Below, one piece after another: positions 47,501 to 60,921 of a stretch of 64,000 nt of DNA; within the stretch, counting starts at the first letter, position 1; the number at the start of each line of letters is the position of its first letter. This DNA comes from Hyphochytrium catenoides (Eukaryota; Sar; Hyphochytriomycetes; Hyphochytriales; Hyphochytriaceae). The stretch is taken from the NCBI GenBank assembly GCA_900088475.1, contig FLMG01001010.1:174171-238170 (forward strand). The letters are read 5' to 3'. The notes under the pieces were generated by a model. It made no database searches, was not told where the DNA came from, and saw nothing but the letters and a program-made list of their open reading frames with translations. The translations under genes were made by a program, and so were the position numbers.

Positions 47501-50500
47501 AAGAGAGGGAAAGTGAGGAGAAAGAAAGAGCTACGAAGAAGCTGGCCGAGCTGACCAAGCGAGTTCAGACCTTAGAGGTAAGTTACTGCGTCATCACTGG
47601 TGATCTGTGGAAGGAGTATGCTTCACCTAACTGTCCCTAAATATATCTGTATACCTCAGTTTCCCTCGCCTTCCACCTACCTAACTCTCAACTGTTCACT
47701 AATGGTGCTTACCAACTTCCGCGAGCTTGTTCTGGATTCGGACTTTCTCTTATCGGTTATTCTCTTCTGTCACGTTCAGAATGAGCTCCTAGTTCTCCAA
47801 GCAAACGGATCCCAAGACTCAATGGGGGCTTTGCGCGAGGAGGCTGACAAGAAAGCAGCGGAAGCAGCAGCGGTGAAGGAACGCTTCGAAGCTCTTGTCA
47901 TGTCAGTTTAAAGTGAATGCTATCAATTCCCTACTGTTGGCCTAATACGATGGTCCTCCCTCTGAACTCTTTGTTAACTAACTAAAGTACTAGATCCTTA
48001 CGTCTCGCAGCTTCCTCATATCCCGATCTCTTCCTTCTTAGACAGCTCCTCACCGCTGTTGCTATGTCTCTCCATCCCCTCTATTCCATACCGTATAAAC
48101 GTTGGAGTTATGGGCAAGTTGTAAGAGCCATTTTGAGCTGCGTCCTCTTCTCACCTTTGACCTGATTAGATGTGTCTCTCGCTAACTAACCTCCTGTCTT
48201 TCAATAACAGCGAGTTCCAAGCAGCAGAAAGAGGATGGGCGGAGCAGGTAGCACGCATGGAGGCAGATGCAGCAGAGGAAAAGCAAAAGAATGAGCAAAG
48301 AGAGAGAGTAAGGGAGGAAGAGCGTGAGAAGCATCTCCGCATGCTTGCCGCCAGAGATAAGGCAGTGCAGGCTTATCAAGACGAACTGGTTGCGAGTCGT
48401 AAGGACAAGGAGAAGTTAGAAAATGAGATTAAAGCTCTCGAAGAAATACATACCTCTCTTGCAAGTAGAGCAGACGAAGGAGAAAGACAACTCAAGAGCT
48501 TAACTGAAAGCCTAGAGAAAGAGAAGAGAGAAAGAGATGAGGAGAAGCAGGCAATGCTTAGACAGGTGGCTTCCCTTGAGAAGGGAGGCGAAGCAGCTTC
48601 TGCAGGCATGTCTACGTTCTCTTCGCTGCCGCCGTCATCGTTCGTCAGAGTGGAAGAAGAGCTCCAGCGCATGACAGAGAACCTATCTAGACTGGAATTG
48701 GAACTGGAAAAGGTGACACAAGAAAGGACGGACGCCAACTTGGGGCTAAAGGCAGAGAAGCAGAGGACGGAATCGCTGGAAAGGTACGTTTGCCCGTTAA
48801 CACTCTCTGTTTTATCTTACTGATCCGCCGTAGTGAGCTTCGAGAGGCAAAAGTAGCCATCCAAAGCTTTGAAGAAGACAAGGCAACGGCCCAAAGAAAA
48901 GCAGAAGAATTTAGATCGGCTGGTTTTCCTGCGCAGCTGGAGGAGAAGGAGGAGATCATCTCTCGCCTCGAAAAGGAGAAAGAGATTCTCTTTTCAAACA
49001 TCCGTCGCTTGGAGACCAGTTTGGAAGAATCGGAGAGAAGAAGAGAAAAAGTCGAGAGGTCTAGAAAAGACTCATTTGCTTGGAGTGAAGGTGGTCCAGT
49101 CTTCCACATTAGCTTTTCTTCCTCTCCTTCTTACTTGCTGTGGCCCATCAGGAGGAACCTTTTCAATCGCATTGTGCCTCTATTGACTCTTTGACTAGAC
49201 CTCTACATGTTTGTCTATCGACATTCCCTGCTAACTCTTGGCTTCCGAACAGGGTCTGCTCTAGACTCCCCGAAAACTCCTGCAGCCGATCATCTAGCAT
49301 TAGAGGCTGAGCTTGAGTTCAGCAAGCAGCAAGTCCTTATTCTTATGGAAGAGTTGAAGAAGGAAAGAGCCAAGGACGAGAGCGCAAAGAACACGAATAC
49401 CGCCGAGAGGGAAGATGGTAGTGGAGACGGCTGGAAGAGCCGAGCGGCTGCTCTTGAAGAGGAAGTGAGGCGGAAAGAGGAAGAATTGGAGGCTCGCAGG
49501 CATGAACTCAAGCAGGCCTCTGGGCAACTGGATGATCTGCGGAGGGTCGTAGAAGAGAATGCTCAGAGTACTGCGAAGAGGTATTTGAGTCGGCAATGAA
49601 TGATCCTTCTGTAGTTCTCTTCGTACTTCCTCCATTGACTTCTGTACGGCTTGTGACAAAAACTGCAAGCTAGATAGCCATTCTGCGTTTCAGTCTCCCA
49701 TCGCATTGAGTCTCTTCCTATGTTAGCTTTACTTATCATTTTGACTCTTCCTTACCGGTACTACAGGGTCGTAGAGTTAGAGGAACAGCTACAAATGTCC
49801 CAACAGCAGCTGCAGAGGACATCCAATGAATATGAAGCAGAAAGGTCTCTTCTCGAAGGTGAGTGCCGCTCGAGGCACTGAGTGGATTATCGCACGTCTC
49901 TGCTCACCACGCCTCGCACGCCCCTCTGATATTTAAAAGAGGCTAAAGAAAGGGAGGGTCAACGGGAGCGCGAGGTTCAAGACCTGAGACTGGAGTTGGA
50001 AAGAAAAGAAAAGGAACTCTCAACTTTGAAGGCACAAAGCGAAGGCAATGCCCAACAGGTGATTCAGAGAGGGCAAAAGCGTGAAGGAAGTCAAATGAGG
50101 AAAATGGGAGGCATGTTGTGGATGTAGATGCCTAGCGTGTCTGAGCTGGTGTCTAACCTTGACCATAGCTTGAACTTCGGCTTATGGAACAGAGCCAAGC
50201 TCTCGAAAAAGAGAAACAAGAGCTACAGCAGAGGTATAGAGCTATGGAAGAAGAAGCCCACCGTCAGCTGCAAAGCGAGGTACGTCTGAACAACCTAGAC
50301 CTAATAGCTCCTTGCCAGAGTGCAGCTCTCCACTTCCTATGCAAGCCCACAGTGTGCCTCATTTTTTTCTGCTTAGTTTGATCATCACCGTTCCGTGGAC
50401 CAACACTGAGAATGGGAAGATTTTAGACTGAATGGAGGAAATAACGCTTAAGCTACCTTTTGCCTGTGTGTGCTGACACGATCCCTAGCTCTATATATTC

Positions 50501-53500
50501 CCCACCTCAAGTTGTCCTTAGTGTTTCTTAAACCTCCTTCGACCCATCAAATAATCCTTCGTTAGTCCTTGCCAGCTGTAGAGCAACTGAAATGGGAGCT
50601 TCAACAGATTCAGGAGCAAAGAGATAAACTTGGACAAAGAGTCATGCAGGTGTGGCAGAGAAAGATTGGCACCCTGAGCTTCGTGTTCCAATTACCCATT
50701 GTCCTTTTATTTGTCTCCTCAGGTATTCTTCTTCCTTGGCAGATTGTTCCTCTTGACTGGGGTTATCAGTGCTATCATTGTGCCACCTTACCCTTTTCCC
50801 TTGGTGAAGTCGTCAACTGACCAGCTCTTGTCAAACACTATTCTGACCAGCTGGAAGAAGAAGTTCTTCAGACACAACAATCTGTCCGTGGGTGGGAGGA
50901 GAAAGAACAGGATTTGACTCGAGAGCTTGAGAGGAGGCATCATGAGGAAGATGAGTTGAAAGGAAGGCTGGATGAAGATAGGAAACTCTATGAAGCTAAG
51001 CTTGAACAGGTACGTATCCAACTCTCTCCTATCTGGGACTGTTAGTTTCTTGCTCTATCCTGCCTCTTGCTCTCGTTGCCTGCCTTTCGATGTAACGTTG
51101 TCCACTGGTGAAGATCTGTCTTTACTTACTGACTAGTTGTATTTGGCACATTAACTTCTCTTAATAACGGACATCTCTGATCAATCCATCAAAAGTCCTC
51201 TAGAGCCATCGAGGAGCTATCTGCTTCCGTGGCGGCCCTTAGACAAGAGGCCATAGTGCTGCAAGATCAGTTAACTAACAAGGAGGAAGAAGTGGCAAGC
51301 CTCAAGCAGGTGGTTGCTCAGGCTGCGGAGGACCGGTACGACCTCTGAAGCCCTTCTCACTCTCCTCTTTCTTCTCTCTACGATGGTGTCTGCTCTGTCT
51401 TACTGCGTCAGAAGTACTCTTAAGCTATTGCCCTTTCGATTTTAATATCTCAGTGCCGCTTTCCCTCCTATGTCAATAACGATACTCTATTCTCTATTGT
51501 GACAGGACGAGCTCTAGTAAAGTTCGTGAAAGGCTTGAGGAGCTGCAAAGGGAGTTTGAGGAGTCGAGGGAAACACAGCGATTGGAGCTGGTGAGGCAAA
51601 GGGAAGCTGACCAGCAAGAAAAGGAACTGTTCCTGGGGGAGGTCCGGCTGGAACGTGAGAGAGCAGAAGAGGAGAAGCACGCTCTTCAACTTCAACTGAG
51701 ACAGGAAAGAGAAGGGAGAGAGGCTGCAGAGAGTCAGGTAGAGGCCTACAAGAGCAAAGCTGAACTTGAAGAGGAGAAACTTAATCTTGCTCTCAAAGAG
51801 AAGGGAGAGATACAAAGTGTAAGAGACCACTTGGAATCAACAGTAATCCTTCCTCCCAGCCCTCATCATCAGCCTCCATCACTGTCAAGCGTTCGCTCCT
51901 ACAGGGTCCATCATCTCTTGGCATGATACAGTTGGGACTTATTCCTTTAGTGTTTCGCCCTCTACCCGTTTGTTGCCAATCCCTAGACTCACGAAGCGCG
52001 GTCGTTATAAGCCGTCTGCTTCGATCCCTTGTCGCTGTCGTCCTCTTCTGGTGTCGTCGTGCCCTTGTGGCCGTCGTTTTTGACTTTTGCTGCTTAATCG
52101 CAGGCCCTGGCCCAGCTGCAAGCGTCACACGAGCGATGGGAGCAGGAGAAAGGGAAGCTTCTGTCAGAGGTACGAGATCTGGCAGCCCGCCACGAGGAAA
52201 GCGTACGGCAGCTTCACAGTGAGCTCAGGAAGAAGGAGGAGGAAAAGGAGGTAAGCTGTAAATGAGGAGGGTCATGCCATGACTATTGGCGACCAGCATG
52301 ATGCGTTTAGATAAAGTAAAGACATCACGTGAGGTGATGACTCGTGAGAGCGGTACGGAGGTCCTCAAAGCTCCTACATCTTAGGCGCTAGCAGTGGCGA
52401 AGCTTGAGGCAGAAGCTGCTCTGCGGGCAGCGGGTGAAAAAAGAGCGGCAGCCCAACGTGAAGTGACACAGCTAAAGGAGACAATCGCCAGAGGAGACAA
52501 AGAGAGAGCTGACCTCACAGAACAGGTTATTGCTAGAACCTTCTCGTCCTTTCGTTTCACCTTGCGGACTTCCGATCTCCATGGTCTCAACAACACCGGT
52601 GACCACCTGGGATTTACGTTCACCAATCTTACCCCCTGACCTCTCTTGCCTCTACAACTGCGCAACGGACTCGCACCACCGACCCGCTCTTCCTCTCCTC
52701 CGGCTCTTTCTGCATCGCTATGTCTGCAGCTGGCCAAGGCACAGGCTAGTGCTGATGCGGCAGCAAGTCTTACTTCGAGACTTCGTTCTGACCTTCACAA
52801 GGAGGAAAGGGAAAAGAAGGAGTTGAAAGGGGAGCTACAAAGCCTTTCTTCCCAGCTAAAGGAGGAGAGGGCAAGGGCCGCGGACTCCTATCAGAAGCTA
52901 TCTAGTTTGAGGGTGCAGCTTCAGAGTAAGGAGGAGGAAGCTGCTGCCGGTGAGTGGGTAGAGTCACCGCAAGCGGAAAATCCATTTAAGCAGAAGAATG
53001 GAACGGAGAGCGAGCCACGATAAAAGAGACCAATAAGCTGAATCATTGAAAGCGCGTCTAACACTCGATACTACCAGCATCTGAAGCTCGGCGGAGTTTG
53101 GAAAGGCTGGCCCAAGAAGCGCAGCAACTTTCCCTGGAAAGAGAGGATCTCAAACGACAACTGGGAGCTGTACAGGCAGAGCTTCAGGTAAACGCAGTCA
53201 CCTGAGTGAGGGTGCTCAGGCTAATCAGCCCGCTAATGGCACTGGATAGATATTGAGCAAGCTCTAGTCTCTGAAGTTGCAGTTAGGCTGGCCTTCTTCT
53301 AAGTCTACGTCTATCAATCCCATTGTTTTCGTTCGCTCTAAAGCAGTTCAGTTCTCTTTTCCTACCTTATCTTCTTGGATCAAGGGGGCCCCAATCTTGA
53401 CAAAGACCACACCTCTTAGGAGAGACAGGCAACTGAGTTGGCCCTTCAAACCGAGCGGGATAGGGTCTTCAGCGAGCTTGAGGTGGGCGGCTTCTCAATA

Positions 53501-55749
53501 ACTTTTTCCTTCAAGGTTTCTTACTGAATAGTAATTGATTCTATCTCACTCTTCGCGGTTTCCTTTTATGAAGACTATGAGATCCTACGCGAATCTCCAG
53601 GTGGAGACCGTTGAGGTAAAGATGTTTTTGCTTTAAATCTGGTGCTTGATTGCCAGCAGCCAGCTGCTGGTGTTGGTCTCTGGCTATCCTCTTTTCTCTT
53701 CTTCCTTCGGTCTTTGCAGGCCAGAGGTTGCCTTCACCTCGCTGTGCTTTGAAGAACATTCATTACTTCCTCATTCCCATATATTTAGCGGCTCTCATCT
53801 AAGCGGGCTGATCGTCTTGCCTTTGGGGTCATTTCTCACACTCTTCTAACAACTGCAGAGTCTGCAGTCAGAGCTAAGAATAAAGGGAGAACAGTTGGCT
53901 GGAGTGCTGACGGCCCAAGGAGAGCTGAAAAGAGTCCGCGGTTTGCTCGAGGAACAAAACCGAGAGATAGAAGAAGCAAGAAGAATGCTGGAAAGAGGAC
54001 AAGAGAAGGAACAGCTCTTGGGCGAGAGAGAAAAGGAGCTTTGGGCCCTGAGAAGAGAGAACGATGTGAAGGGGCAACAGGTAACGAAGAAAAGAGCTTC
54101 TACAATCCTCCCGATAGTCTACCATTGCCAGCATGGGCTGTTGTTCGAGTACGTGATTCTTGCTTACGTCTCCCTCTTGTGTCGAATGTCGACAGGTAGC
54201 GTTCACCTTCTCTCTTCTGGCCGCTATATGTTGTTCGATTGAAGCTCTGTGATGCTCTCTCCCTTGTATTGATTCATATTCCGACCATTGCACTTATCGC
54301 TTGCTTTTATATGCGATTCAGCTTGAGTCACTGCGGAAAGAGCTACATGGCCTCCAGACTCTCCGACAAGGGTTTGAGTCCGAGAAGAGGAATTGGGCGT
54401 CGCGCGCAGAAGAGGCAGAGAGGGCAATCGAGGAGGAGAAGTCTCAGAGCAAACATCTTAAGGTATCTAATGGCAGAATTTACATTGGCCTGTTCATGGC
54501 TATGAATAAATATGACTAAATGCGCCAATCTCTCATAGATGCAACTCTCTAGCCTAGAGAATGACCTCCATAGTCTCTCCCAGGCAAAACATAGGTTAGA
54601 GGTAGATCTGGCAGATAAAGATAGGATGCTGAATACCGAGAGAGCGAGACTTGAGAAGGAAGCCTCAGCCCTCAAGGAGGACAAGGAAAGGCTGACCTCT
54701 CAGCTCAGCGGCCAGCAAAAGCTCTTTCAGGAGCGCTTTCAGGCTGCCGTGACATCATCAAAGGCAGAAGCTGACCGGTTGCGAGCTGAGCGGGCAGAAA
54801 TGCAGGTACTAGCCGGATTAAGATGAGCAACGATTGGGTCAGAGGATAGTTCATAGCGCGTAACGACGGGGCAACGGTTTGGGAAGGCTCGAGGGAGGTG
54901 TAAAGAATTGCATTCAATGCCTTGTCGACATCCAGCGCTGAGTTAGCTTCTGTCCAGAGCTACTGTGAATCTATGGCAAGACAAACGAAGGACCTTCATT
55001 TAAGAGTAGAAGCGAGAAACAGGTAACTTCGTGCTATTGTGTGGATATTCCTCGGATGATCCCTACTGCCCACTCTGCCTGTTCCATTGCTGTCAAACTG
55101 TCCCCTACTTTCTGTCCTTTCTTTTTTCTTCCGCCTCTTGTTGCTAAAAACCCTGCTTTCACTGGGATTGACTGACTTTGCCAATCGACTTCCCTTTCAG
55201 AGAGATTCGTGAGCTCATCACCGAGAAGTCCAGTTTAGAAGCGAAGCTTAGACGGTTGATAGAGCACCAGAGCTTCTCACGTCTTCATAACTCTTCACAG
55301 TCTACTCCTGCGGAGGAGAGATCGCGAGGGGATGGGGAGATCCTTCCTGACCTTCAGTTTGACTTCGAAAAGGTTTGGCTCAACGGCTTGCAAGCTTTCA
55401 CTCGCGTTGTTTTGCCTTCTCGTGCGCGGTTTCACTTCGATATTCCTCTTCTCTCTGTAGGCTTTACACCTATCCCTCTCCTTACTCAATCAATGGCCAA
55501 CATTCCACTTCTCGCGACCTCTTTTCATCACAGTTGGAGCTTTGGAAACTTCTGGAGGATGGGATAGGGCAGCTCCGTGCTGACCTTCAGAAGGCGAGCG
55601 AGGAGGTGGATGGGGTCCTCTATTCTCATGACTACGAGCACCACTCCCGCGATAGCCACTCGTTCTCTCTCAGCCATCCTGAGGTTTCTATCACGTACTC
55701 CGCGATGGATGGCAATCCAACCATGGTGTCACAGCAAGCAACTAGGTGA
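44593..55749 (+). CDS. Giant coiled-coil protein (golgin/tether-like), about 30 exons, about 1,768 aa
   Basis: Thirty exons can be joined in phase: 44593-44676, 44892-45005, 45354-45520, 45801-45962, 46275-46400, 46557-46688, 46910-47095, 47304-47577, 47780-47901, 48211-48783, 48834-49090, 49253-49580, 49767-49858, 49940-50058, 50169-50279, 50566-50649, 50851-51009, 51196-51335, 51506-51818, 52104-52250, 52385-52525, 52730-52949, 53078-53187, 53420-53482, 53859-54080, 54322-54462, 54539-54805, 54958-55022, 55201-55372, 55534-55749. A further exon at about 53571-53612 is possible. The protein is almost entirely heptad-like and rich in E, K, R, Q and L (for example LEAQLAE-type and QLQEENTRLVIELGEVK segments). 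It has short breaks near SSINGLSSENGLS and SALDSPKTPAADH and a non-helical end (DYEHHSRDSHSFS). It begins MSWLFGSTAL, which recalls starts of some golgins. No GRIP, GRAB or motor domain is seen. A Golgi or centrosomal tether is a guess; coiled coils alone do not decide. Confidence 0.82.
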
Positions 55750-56541
55750 TGCTTCTCTTAGCGCATCACCCAAAATGTCGCATAAGCTGGCTTACTGCTA
55801 AGTCGCAGTCCACCTTAGATGACTCGGTAGCTAGGGACGGGTGAGAGAAACAAGCCCCCGAGAGCCAAAGTGCGCAAGTAGGCATTGTTAGTGTTTAGGG
55901 GGAAAGGACAGATATCCTTTACGTTGGAAGTGCAACTTCAGGCCACGGGCAAGACAGCTGTTCAAACCTTCTGTATTTAACTAAGTCAACACCTATCTTA
56001 GCTACAAACCTGCCAATCCATACAAAGTTCTGGCAAGAGTACATCTAGCTTCCCGGCATTGTACCAGTCCAGAAGAAGAGTTTGTTGGGTGGGCATGGGA
56101 AGAGATTAGTGGCATAGCATGTCATAACGCAATCCAACCCCAACAGCAACAATGCCCCTTCTTCACATCTAAAGCACAGGGGCGGCCTCCTACACCAGCT
56201 TATCAAAGAGATTCAAGGAGAGAGAAAGAGAGTGTGCGAGGCGCCTGTCACCTGCCACCTCTTCCTCTTGAAGCTTCGTTCAAGCTCTGGAGGACAGCCA
56301 CAGCCGTAATGAAGATGATGGTCCCCTGCCATGATGCCGCTTCAGGCAGCGCTTCAACCGCCAAAACTCTCGCTAGAAATGTATCTTTGTTACGACTAAA
56401 GAGCCGTTACCGGCAAGGTTATGACCGAGAGAGGGCTTGAAGCATGATACCTGAAGATGAGCCGGTACTAGTTCTTATACTTGGGCTTGAGAATCACATC
56501 TTCCTTAACATTAACCGCGGGATCCCTTTCAGTTCCATGAT

Positions 56542-56572
<31 letters not shown>

Positions 56573-56992
56573 GATACTCGCTCTCCCTCTCATTCTCTTC
56601 TACCTGTGTCTCTCTCTTGGTCTCTCTCTCCATCTCTTCTCTCCATCACCAGTGATCACAAGCTGTTTCGAAGGGATGTGCTGGCTGCACAGCCACTCTC
56701 CCTGGGGATTCTTGGCCGGAGTCCTTGACCCCCGTCCATCGCGACGTCCCATTCTCCTCTCGACCACCTCCAGACATCTTTGGGATCATCAGGCCCTGCC
56801 ATTGTTGTCTGCTGCTCAGGCAGCCTATGTTGCCTCCGTTTTCCTGCAGGTTGAACACGCGCTAAGCTTGATCTTCAAGGTTGCCTTTGTCTTTGTCTGC
56901 GGCTGTTCAGTGGTGACTGCGCGCCTCTCTTTGTATTCATCCTCGCCATCGCGCCACCCCTCTGTGCCTTCATCCTTCTATTATCCTCCGCG
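55750..56992. other. Gap before the mitochondrial carrier
   Basis: About 1.2 kb containing the 3' region of the coiled-coil gene, a CT microsatellite at 56542-56566 and a longer pyrimidine-rich stretch to about 56645. The plus frames 56234-56440 and 56652-57089 show no family similarity and overlap the carrier start. Confidence 0.5.
56542..56566. repeat. (CT)n microsatellite upstream of the carrier gene
   Basis: Pure CT run of 25 bases followed by degenerate CT-rich sequence, about 430 bases before the carrier start codon. Confidence 0.93.
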
Positions 56993-58534
56993 ATGGGCCT
57001 TCTACCGGATTCAGCACTTGTTAGCGCTCAGCCATATGTGGTTGGCGGTTCGGCCGCCGTGCTGGCGGCAATCGCGATTCACCCGATAGACCTGGCAAAG
57101 CTCCAGATCCAGTTGGCCGGGCAATACAATCCGCAGGCTCGGCTCACATTTGCTGGAGTCTGTAAGGAAGTGGTGGTCACCTCAGGTGTGCGCGGACTCT
57201 ATGCTGGAGTTTCAGCGGCGGTTGCGAGGCAGGTGAGGACACTAGTACAGAGACAGGATCTCTTTCGCATCCAAAGATGCACTAGCTTCAAAATTCTTGC
57301 ACTTGGAAAGCCGCCTGGCCTCTAGTGTCCTGCTGACATCAATTGGTCTCTCTAGTTTTCTGTTCTCTTGTAATGTCTTCTCTTTTGGATATGTCTTCTT
57401 ATCTGATAGCTCCTTTTCTACTTCTTCCGCTAGATGGTTTACGGGACAGCTCGCCTAGGCCTACATCGTGCTGTCTCTGATCACGTTCAAGCGTGGAGAG
57501 TGAAGAACGGTGCTACTGACTCGCTTCCTGGCTGGATGAAAGGGACAATTGCGGCTTCCACCGGCGCCGTGGCGGCTGTTTTGGGTTGTCCGATGGACGT
57601 GGCGCTGGTACGGATGCAGGCCGAAAGCAAGACGAAGAGCTTCGACCAGCGAGCTTACAAGAACGTCGCTCAAGCAATCCTCAAGATAACCAGAGAGGAA
57701 GGTGCGTATAGCAAGAGACTGAAGTGGTCGGAGAAGATCTAGGAAAGTGGGAGGAAGAGGGAAATTGCACCAAATTGTCATGTAAGAAGGAGAATAGGCG
57801 TAACCTATATAGACTTGAGACCAGAAAGGGTAGGCAGATGAGGACACCAAGATACAGAGAGGTATGACCTCTTTCGCAACCTGACTGACGAGTTAACTTG
57901 CTCCCCATTGTGCTTTCATGTTGAAGGCGTTGGTACTCTATGGCGGGGAACAGTTCCGTTAGTAGCCAGAGGAGCAGCAATGAACTTTGGAATGATGGCT
58001 TCTTACGATCAAGTAAGTGCCCTTGCCTTATGATAATCAGGTGTCACGGGACTTTCTTTCCGGTTTTCCCGCTTCATCGAGCGGGTTTCCGATCCGACCT
58101 GTTGTTGAAAAGCTGCATACTCCGCTCCCATTATTTTCTTGTGAAGGACTATTTTCTGTAAGCCAGTACCCTAATGACTTCTTTCTTACGGCGTGCAGAG
58201 TAAGGAGATGCTGGTGCGTCTCAATGGCGGCAGAGATAACGTATACATCCAGCTAGGTTGCAGTGCGCTCTCAGGCTTCGTATGTGCTTTCACCTCTCTT
58301 CCTTTCGACCTGATGAAGAGCAGATTGATGAACATGAAGCCCGACGCCAATGGACAGCTTCCGTACAAGAGCTTGTCAGACTGCGCGGTGAAGATCATGA
58401 AGAGAGAGGGACCAGCAGCGTTCTGGAGAGGATATTGGACGTATTATGGACGATGTGCGCCGAATGCGATGATTGTTTTGCTGCTAGTGGAGCAGTTCAA
58501 TCAGATGTACAGGAAACTATTAGTAGGGCGGTGA
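56993..58534 (+). CDS. Mitochondrial carrier, oxoglutarate/malate (SLC25A11-like), 4 exons, 309 aa
   Basis: Inner-membrane antiporter of the SLC25 family. Exons: 56993-57232, 57434-57701, 57927-58012, 58199-58534, in phase. The three tandem repeats each carry the signature P-x-[DE]-x-x-[KR]: HPIDLAKLQIQ (residues 31-36), CPMDVALVRMQAES and LPFDLMKSRLMNMKP. Each is followed by a typical G-[LT]-[YLF]-x-G element (GLYAGVSAAVARQ, TLWRGTVPLVARG, AFWRGYWTYYGR). The middle repeat, PMDVALVRM, and the third-repeat NM after the signature match the oxoglutarate/malate carrier more than the ADP/ATP or phosphate carriers. Dicarboxylate or uncoupling-protein-like function remains possible. The length agrees with SLC25A11 (314 residues). 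Confidence 0.92.
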
Positions 58535-59072
58535 AGGACGACCGTGACCTCCAGAGAAAGAGCAGACAGGGAAAAGGACCTAGTGCTTGTCCTTTCTTGT
58601 CGATGGTCCACTTAGAGCTAGTGCGCAACCCATGAATATTGGAGGCGCTGGTGTACATTATCAAGACAAAAAAGGGAGGAAAGGTAACGGAGATGAGAAC
58701 AATGGAAAGGGGCGAGTTATGATCAAGGGCTTTGTAGTCTATTTATCAGGCATGTTATCGCTAAGACTTGGTAACATAAAGCATAAATATCAGTTCATGA
58801 GGGCTGCCTCCTGGCGGGAAGGGAGCAAGACTGGCAGATGAGGTCTGATGCCACCGCTTGCCAGGTCCGCTACCGGTCGTACTTGGCAGACTTCGCGAAG
58901 CAAAATACCTGACTCTCGCCACCATCGTGAGTAAGACCAGAGTGGCCGTCTTTCTTCCTCTAAGGAAAGTGCAGCACTCCAAATGAGGTCTTGCCACTAC
59001 GCTGAGGACGAGTTGTTTAGCCTTAACGATCTAAGGCGATCAAGACCCTCGGAGGACTCTTCTGGAAAATGC

Positions 59073-59088
59073 TTAGGGTTAGGGTTAG
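59073..59088 (+). repeat. Short TTAGGG-type telomere-like run
   Basis: TTAGGGTTAGGGTTAG, two and two-thirds copies of the TTAGGG unit. Too short to be a functional telomere; it may be chance or an interstitial remnant. Confidence 0.6.
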
Positions 59089-60587
59089 AGACACTGACCT
59101 AACCATAGATTCTATTTGGCTAAATCCTTGGGTGGGTGGAGTCTAGGTCAGGGGCCGCTGATGCGAGTCCATCGCCGTCTTGACTCTCCTTTTGTATCTG
59201 TGTACAAGTCTGAGGTGAACTTCGACCAGTAACGCGAGGAAGTCTTCGAAGGCTGTACAAAAGCACTTCAAAGCCCCGATTTGCATCACACTCTTAGCCT
59301 AGAGCTTGTCTGACTAATATTGCGGCACCCTTCCCGCAACACGATTATTTCTTGCAGGAACGTGCAGCAGGAGCCGCATTTGTTGTCAAACCTGTATAAA
59401 GGTCTCAAGGATTCGTTATCATTTTCTGCTTTCAAAAGACCTCTATGACGCCTGACTAGCTGACCTAGGTGTCGACTATGTAAATAAAAGGAAAAGGATG
59501 GAGACTACTATGAGGAAGGGGGATTGGGATCATTGGACCGAGAATCTTTAGATCGGCTTCCGTATCATGGGCTCCCTTACCATGATTTTATAGCGCCAGG
59601 TTCAGGCTTGGTGGGTACTCCTAGTCCCAACCTCTTCCCTGCTGACTAACATAGCTCTCTCCATCCTAATCCCTTTTGGTGCGAAAGCACAAGGCACTTC
59701 TATCAGCTCTTCTATCTCCATTGTCACCCAGAAAGGACGTGCTATAATGTGGTTGACTCTACTCTCAGAAAACAAAGATACCATCTGCATATCTCATTTA
59801 ACATTGTTCCTCGCTCTTTTGGCCTATGAGCCAATGGGACGATCCTTCCGTACTGGTGATAGCCGATGGGCGATGGACTAGAATAGTCCTTACGTAATGA
59901 CCTTTCAATTGACCCATCCTTCAGTTTCCTCAACAGCTTGCACAAGCACCGGTTCATCGGCTCATCAGCTCATCCGTCAGAGCCAAACTGATCTGCAATC
60001 TGGATCTTCATTTGATCCGCCCTAGAACTTTGGTACTCGTAAACTCGCACCATTTGAAGATTTGAAAACTTGAAATCTGCGCCTTCCCTGTTCGTTGTTC
60101 GTTGTTCGGACAAGTATGTACAGGTAGACGTTGTAAGGCTTTTATTGCAACACCAAACCAACCAGTACATCCTTCCTTCCTACCGTCATACAGCATAAGA
60201 ACAGATATATTAGGGATGAACGGACTAATAAGTGGATGTATATTGAATATTATTGGCAGCTGGGTGTTTGATCACTGTTGGCCTGTCAGCGGCCGTATTC
60301 TGAACAAGACCAATGAGGGTTCTTGATTACGCTCCCATGAAGGTCTTTCATGAAGGAATTGGTTGCTTGATTCACGCCGTTGTGGGTTTGTCATGTGGCT
60401 AATATTAGGAGAGGCTTTTGTTCCCTCTGCACTTGCTCCAAGGGATGCTTCGACTGGTTCAGAGCGAAGCGGAAGTGCGAGAAGCGAAGTGATGAAGAGA
60501 TTCGACGGCGCCGTTAGCCCCTCCAACCCCGCACACATAGACAGACCACAAAGAACTAGAGGAGAAAGAGACAGAAGCGGAAGGGGG

Positions 60588-60588
<1 letters not shown>

Positions 60589-60615
<27 letters not shown>
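60589..60615. repeat. (GA)n microsatellite upstream of the ABCF gene
   Basis: Pure GA run of 27 bases about 310 bases before the ABCF start codon. Confidence 0.93.
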
Positions 60616-60618
<3 letters not shown>

Positions 60619-60921
60619 CCATCCAGCACGCCAGTAGGCCAAGGCCAAACGTACAGTAAGAGACCAACGATCTCTCTCCTACTCGTCTTCATCCTCATCG
60701 CGCGGACAGCCACAGCAGCTCTTACAGTTTGCGTTTGTCGGCCCCTTCTCCACCACAGTAGCGCATCTGTACACTGCCGCTTCAGGGTTTGGAGAACTCT
60801 ACGCCACGCAATCTGACGGCGTATAAAGTCTATCCTCACATATACAGAGGCTTGTCTTCACTGAAGTCTCTGTCCTAAACTTTACGAACCGCGTCATACC
60901 GTGAGCTAAGGTTTAGAAAAT

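Larger units (their letters stand above)
58535..60921. other. About 2.4 kb between the carrier and the ABCF gene
   Basis: No gene can be supported. It contains a short telomere-like run (59073-59088) and a GA microsatellite (60589-60615). Frames near 60272-60839 are open on the minus strand only because the GA repeat gives a Leu/Ser repeat. Confidence 0.55.

Noticed and set aside
59073-59088. A telomere or chromosome end
   Set aside because: Only two and two-thirds copies of TTAGGG, flanked by ordinary sequence and genes on both sides.
60272-60839. Overlapping minus-strand frames with Leu/Ser repeats
   Set aside because: They are opened by the GA microsatellite, which cannot contain stop codons, and carry no protein-like flanks.
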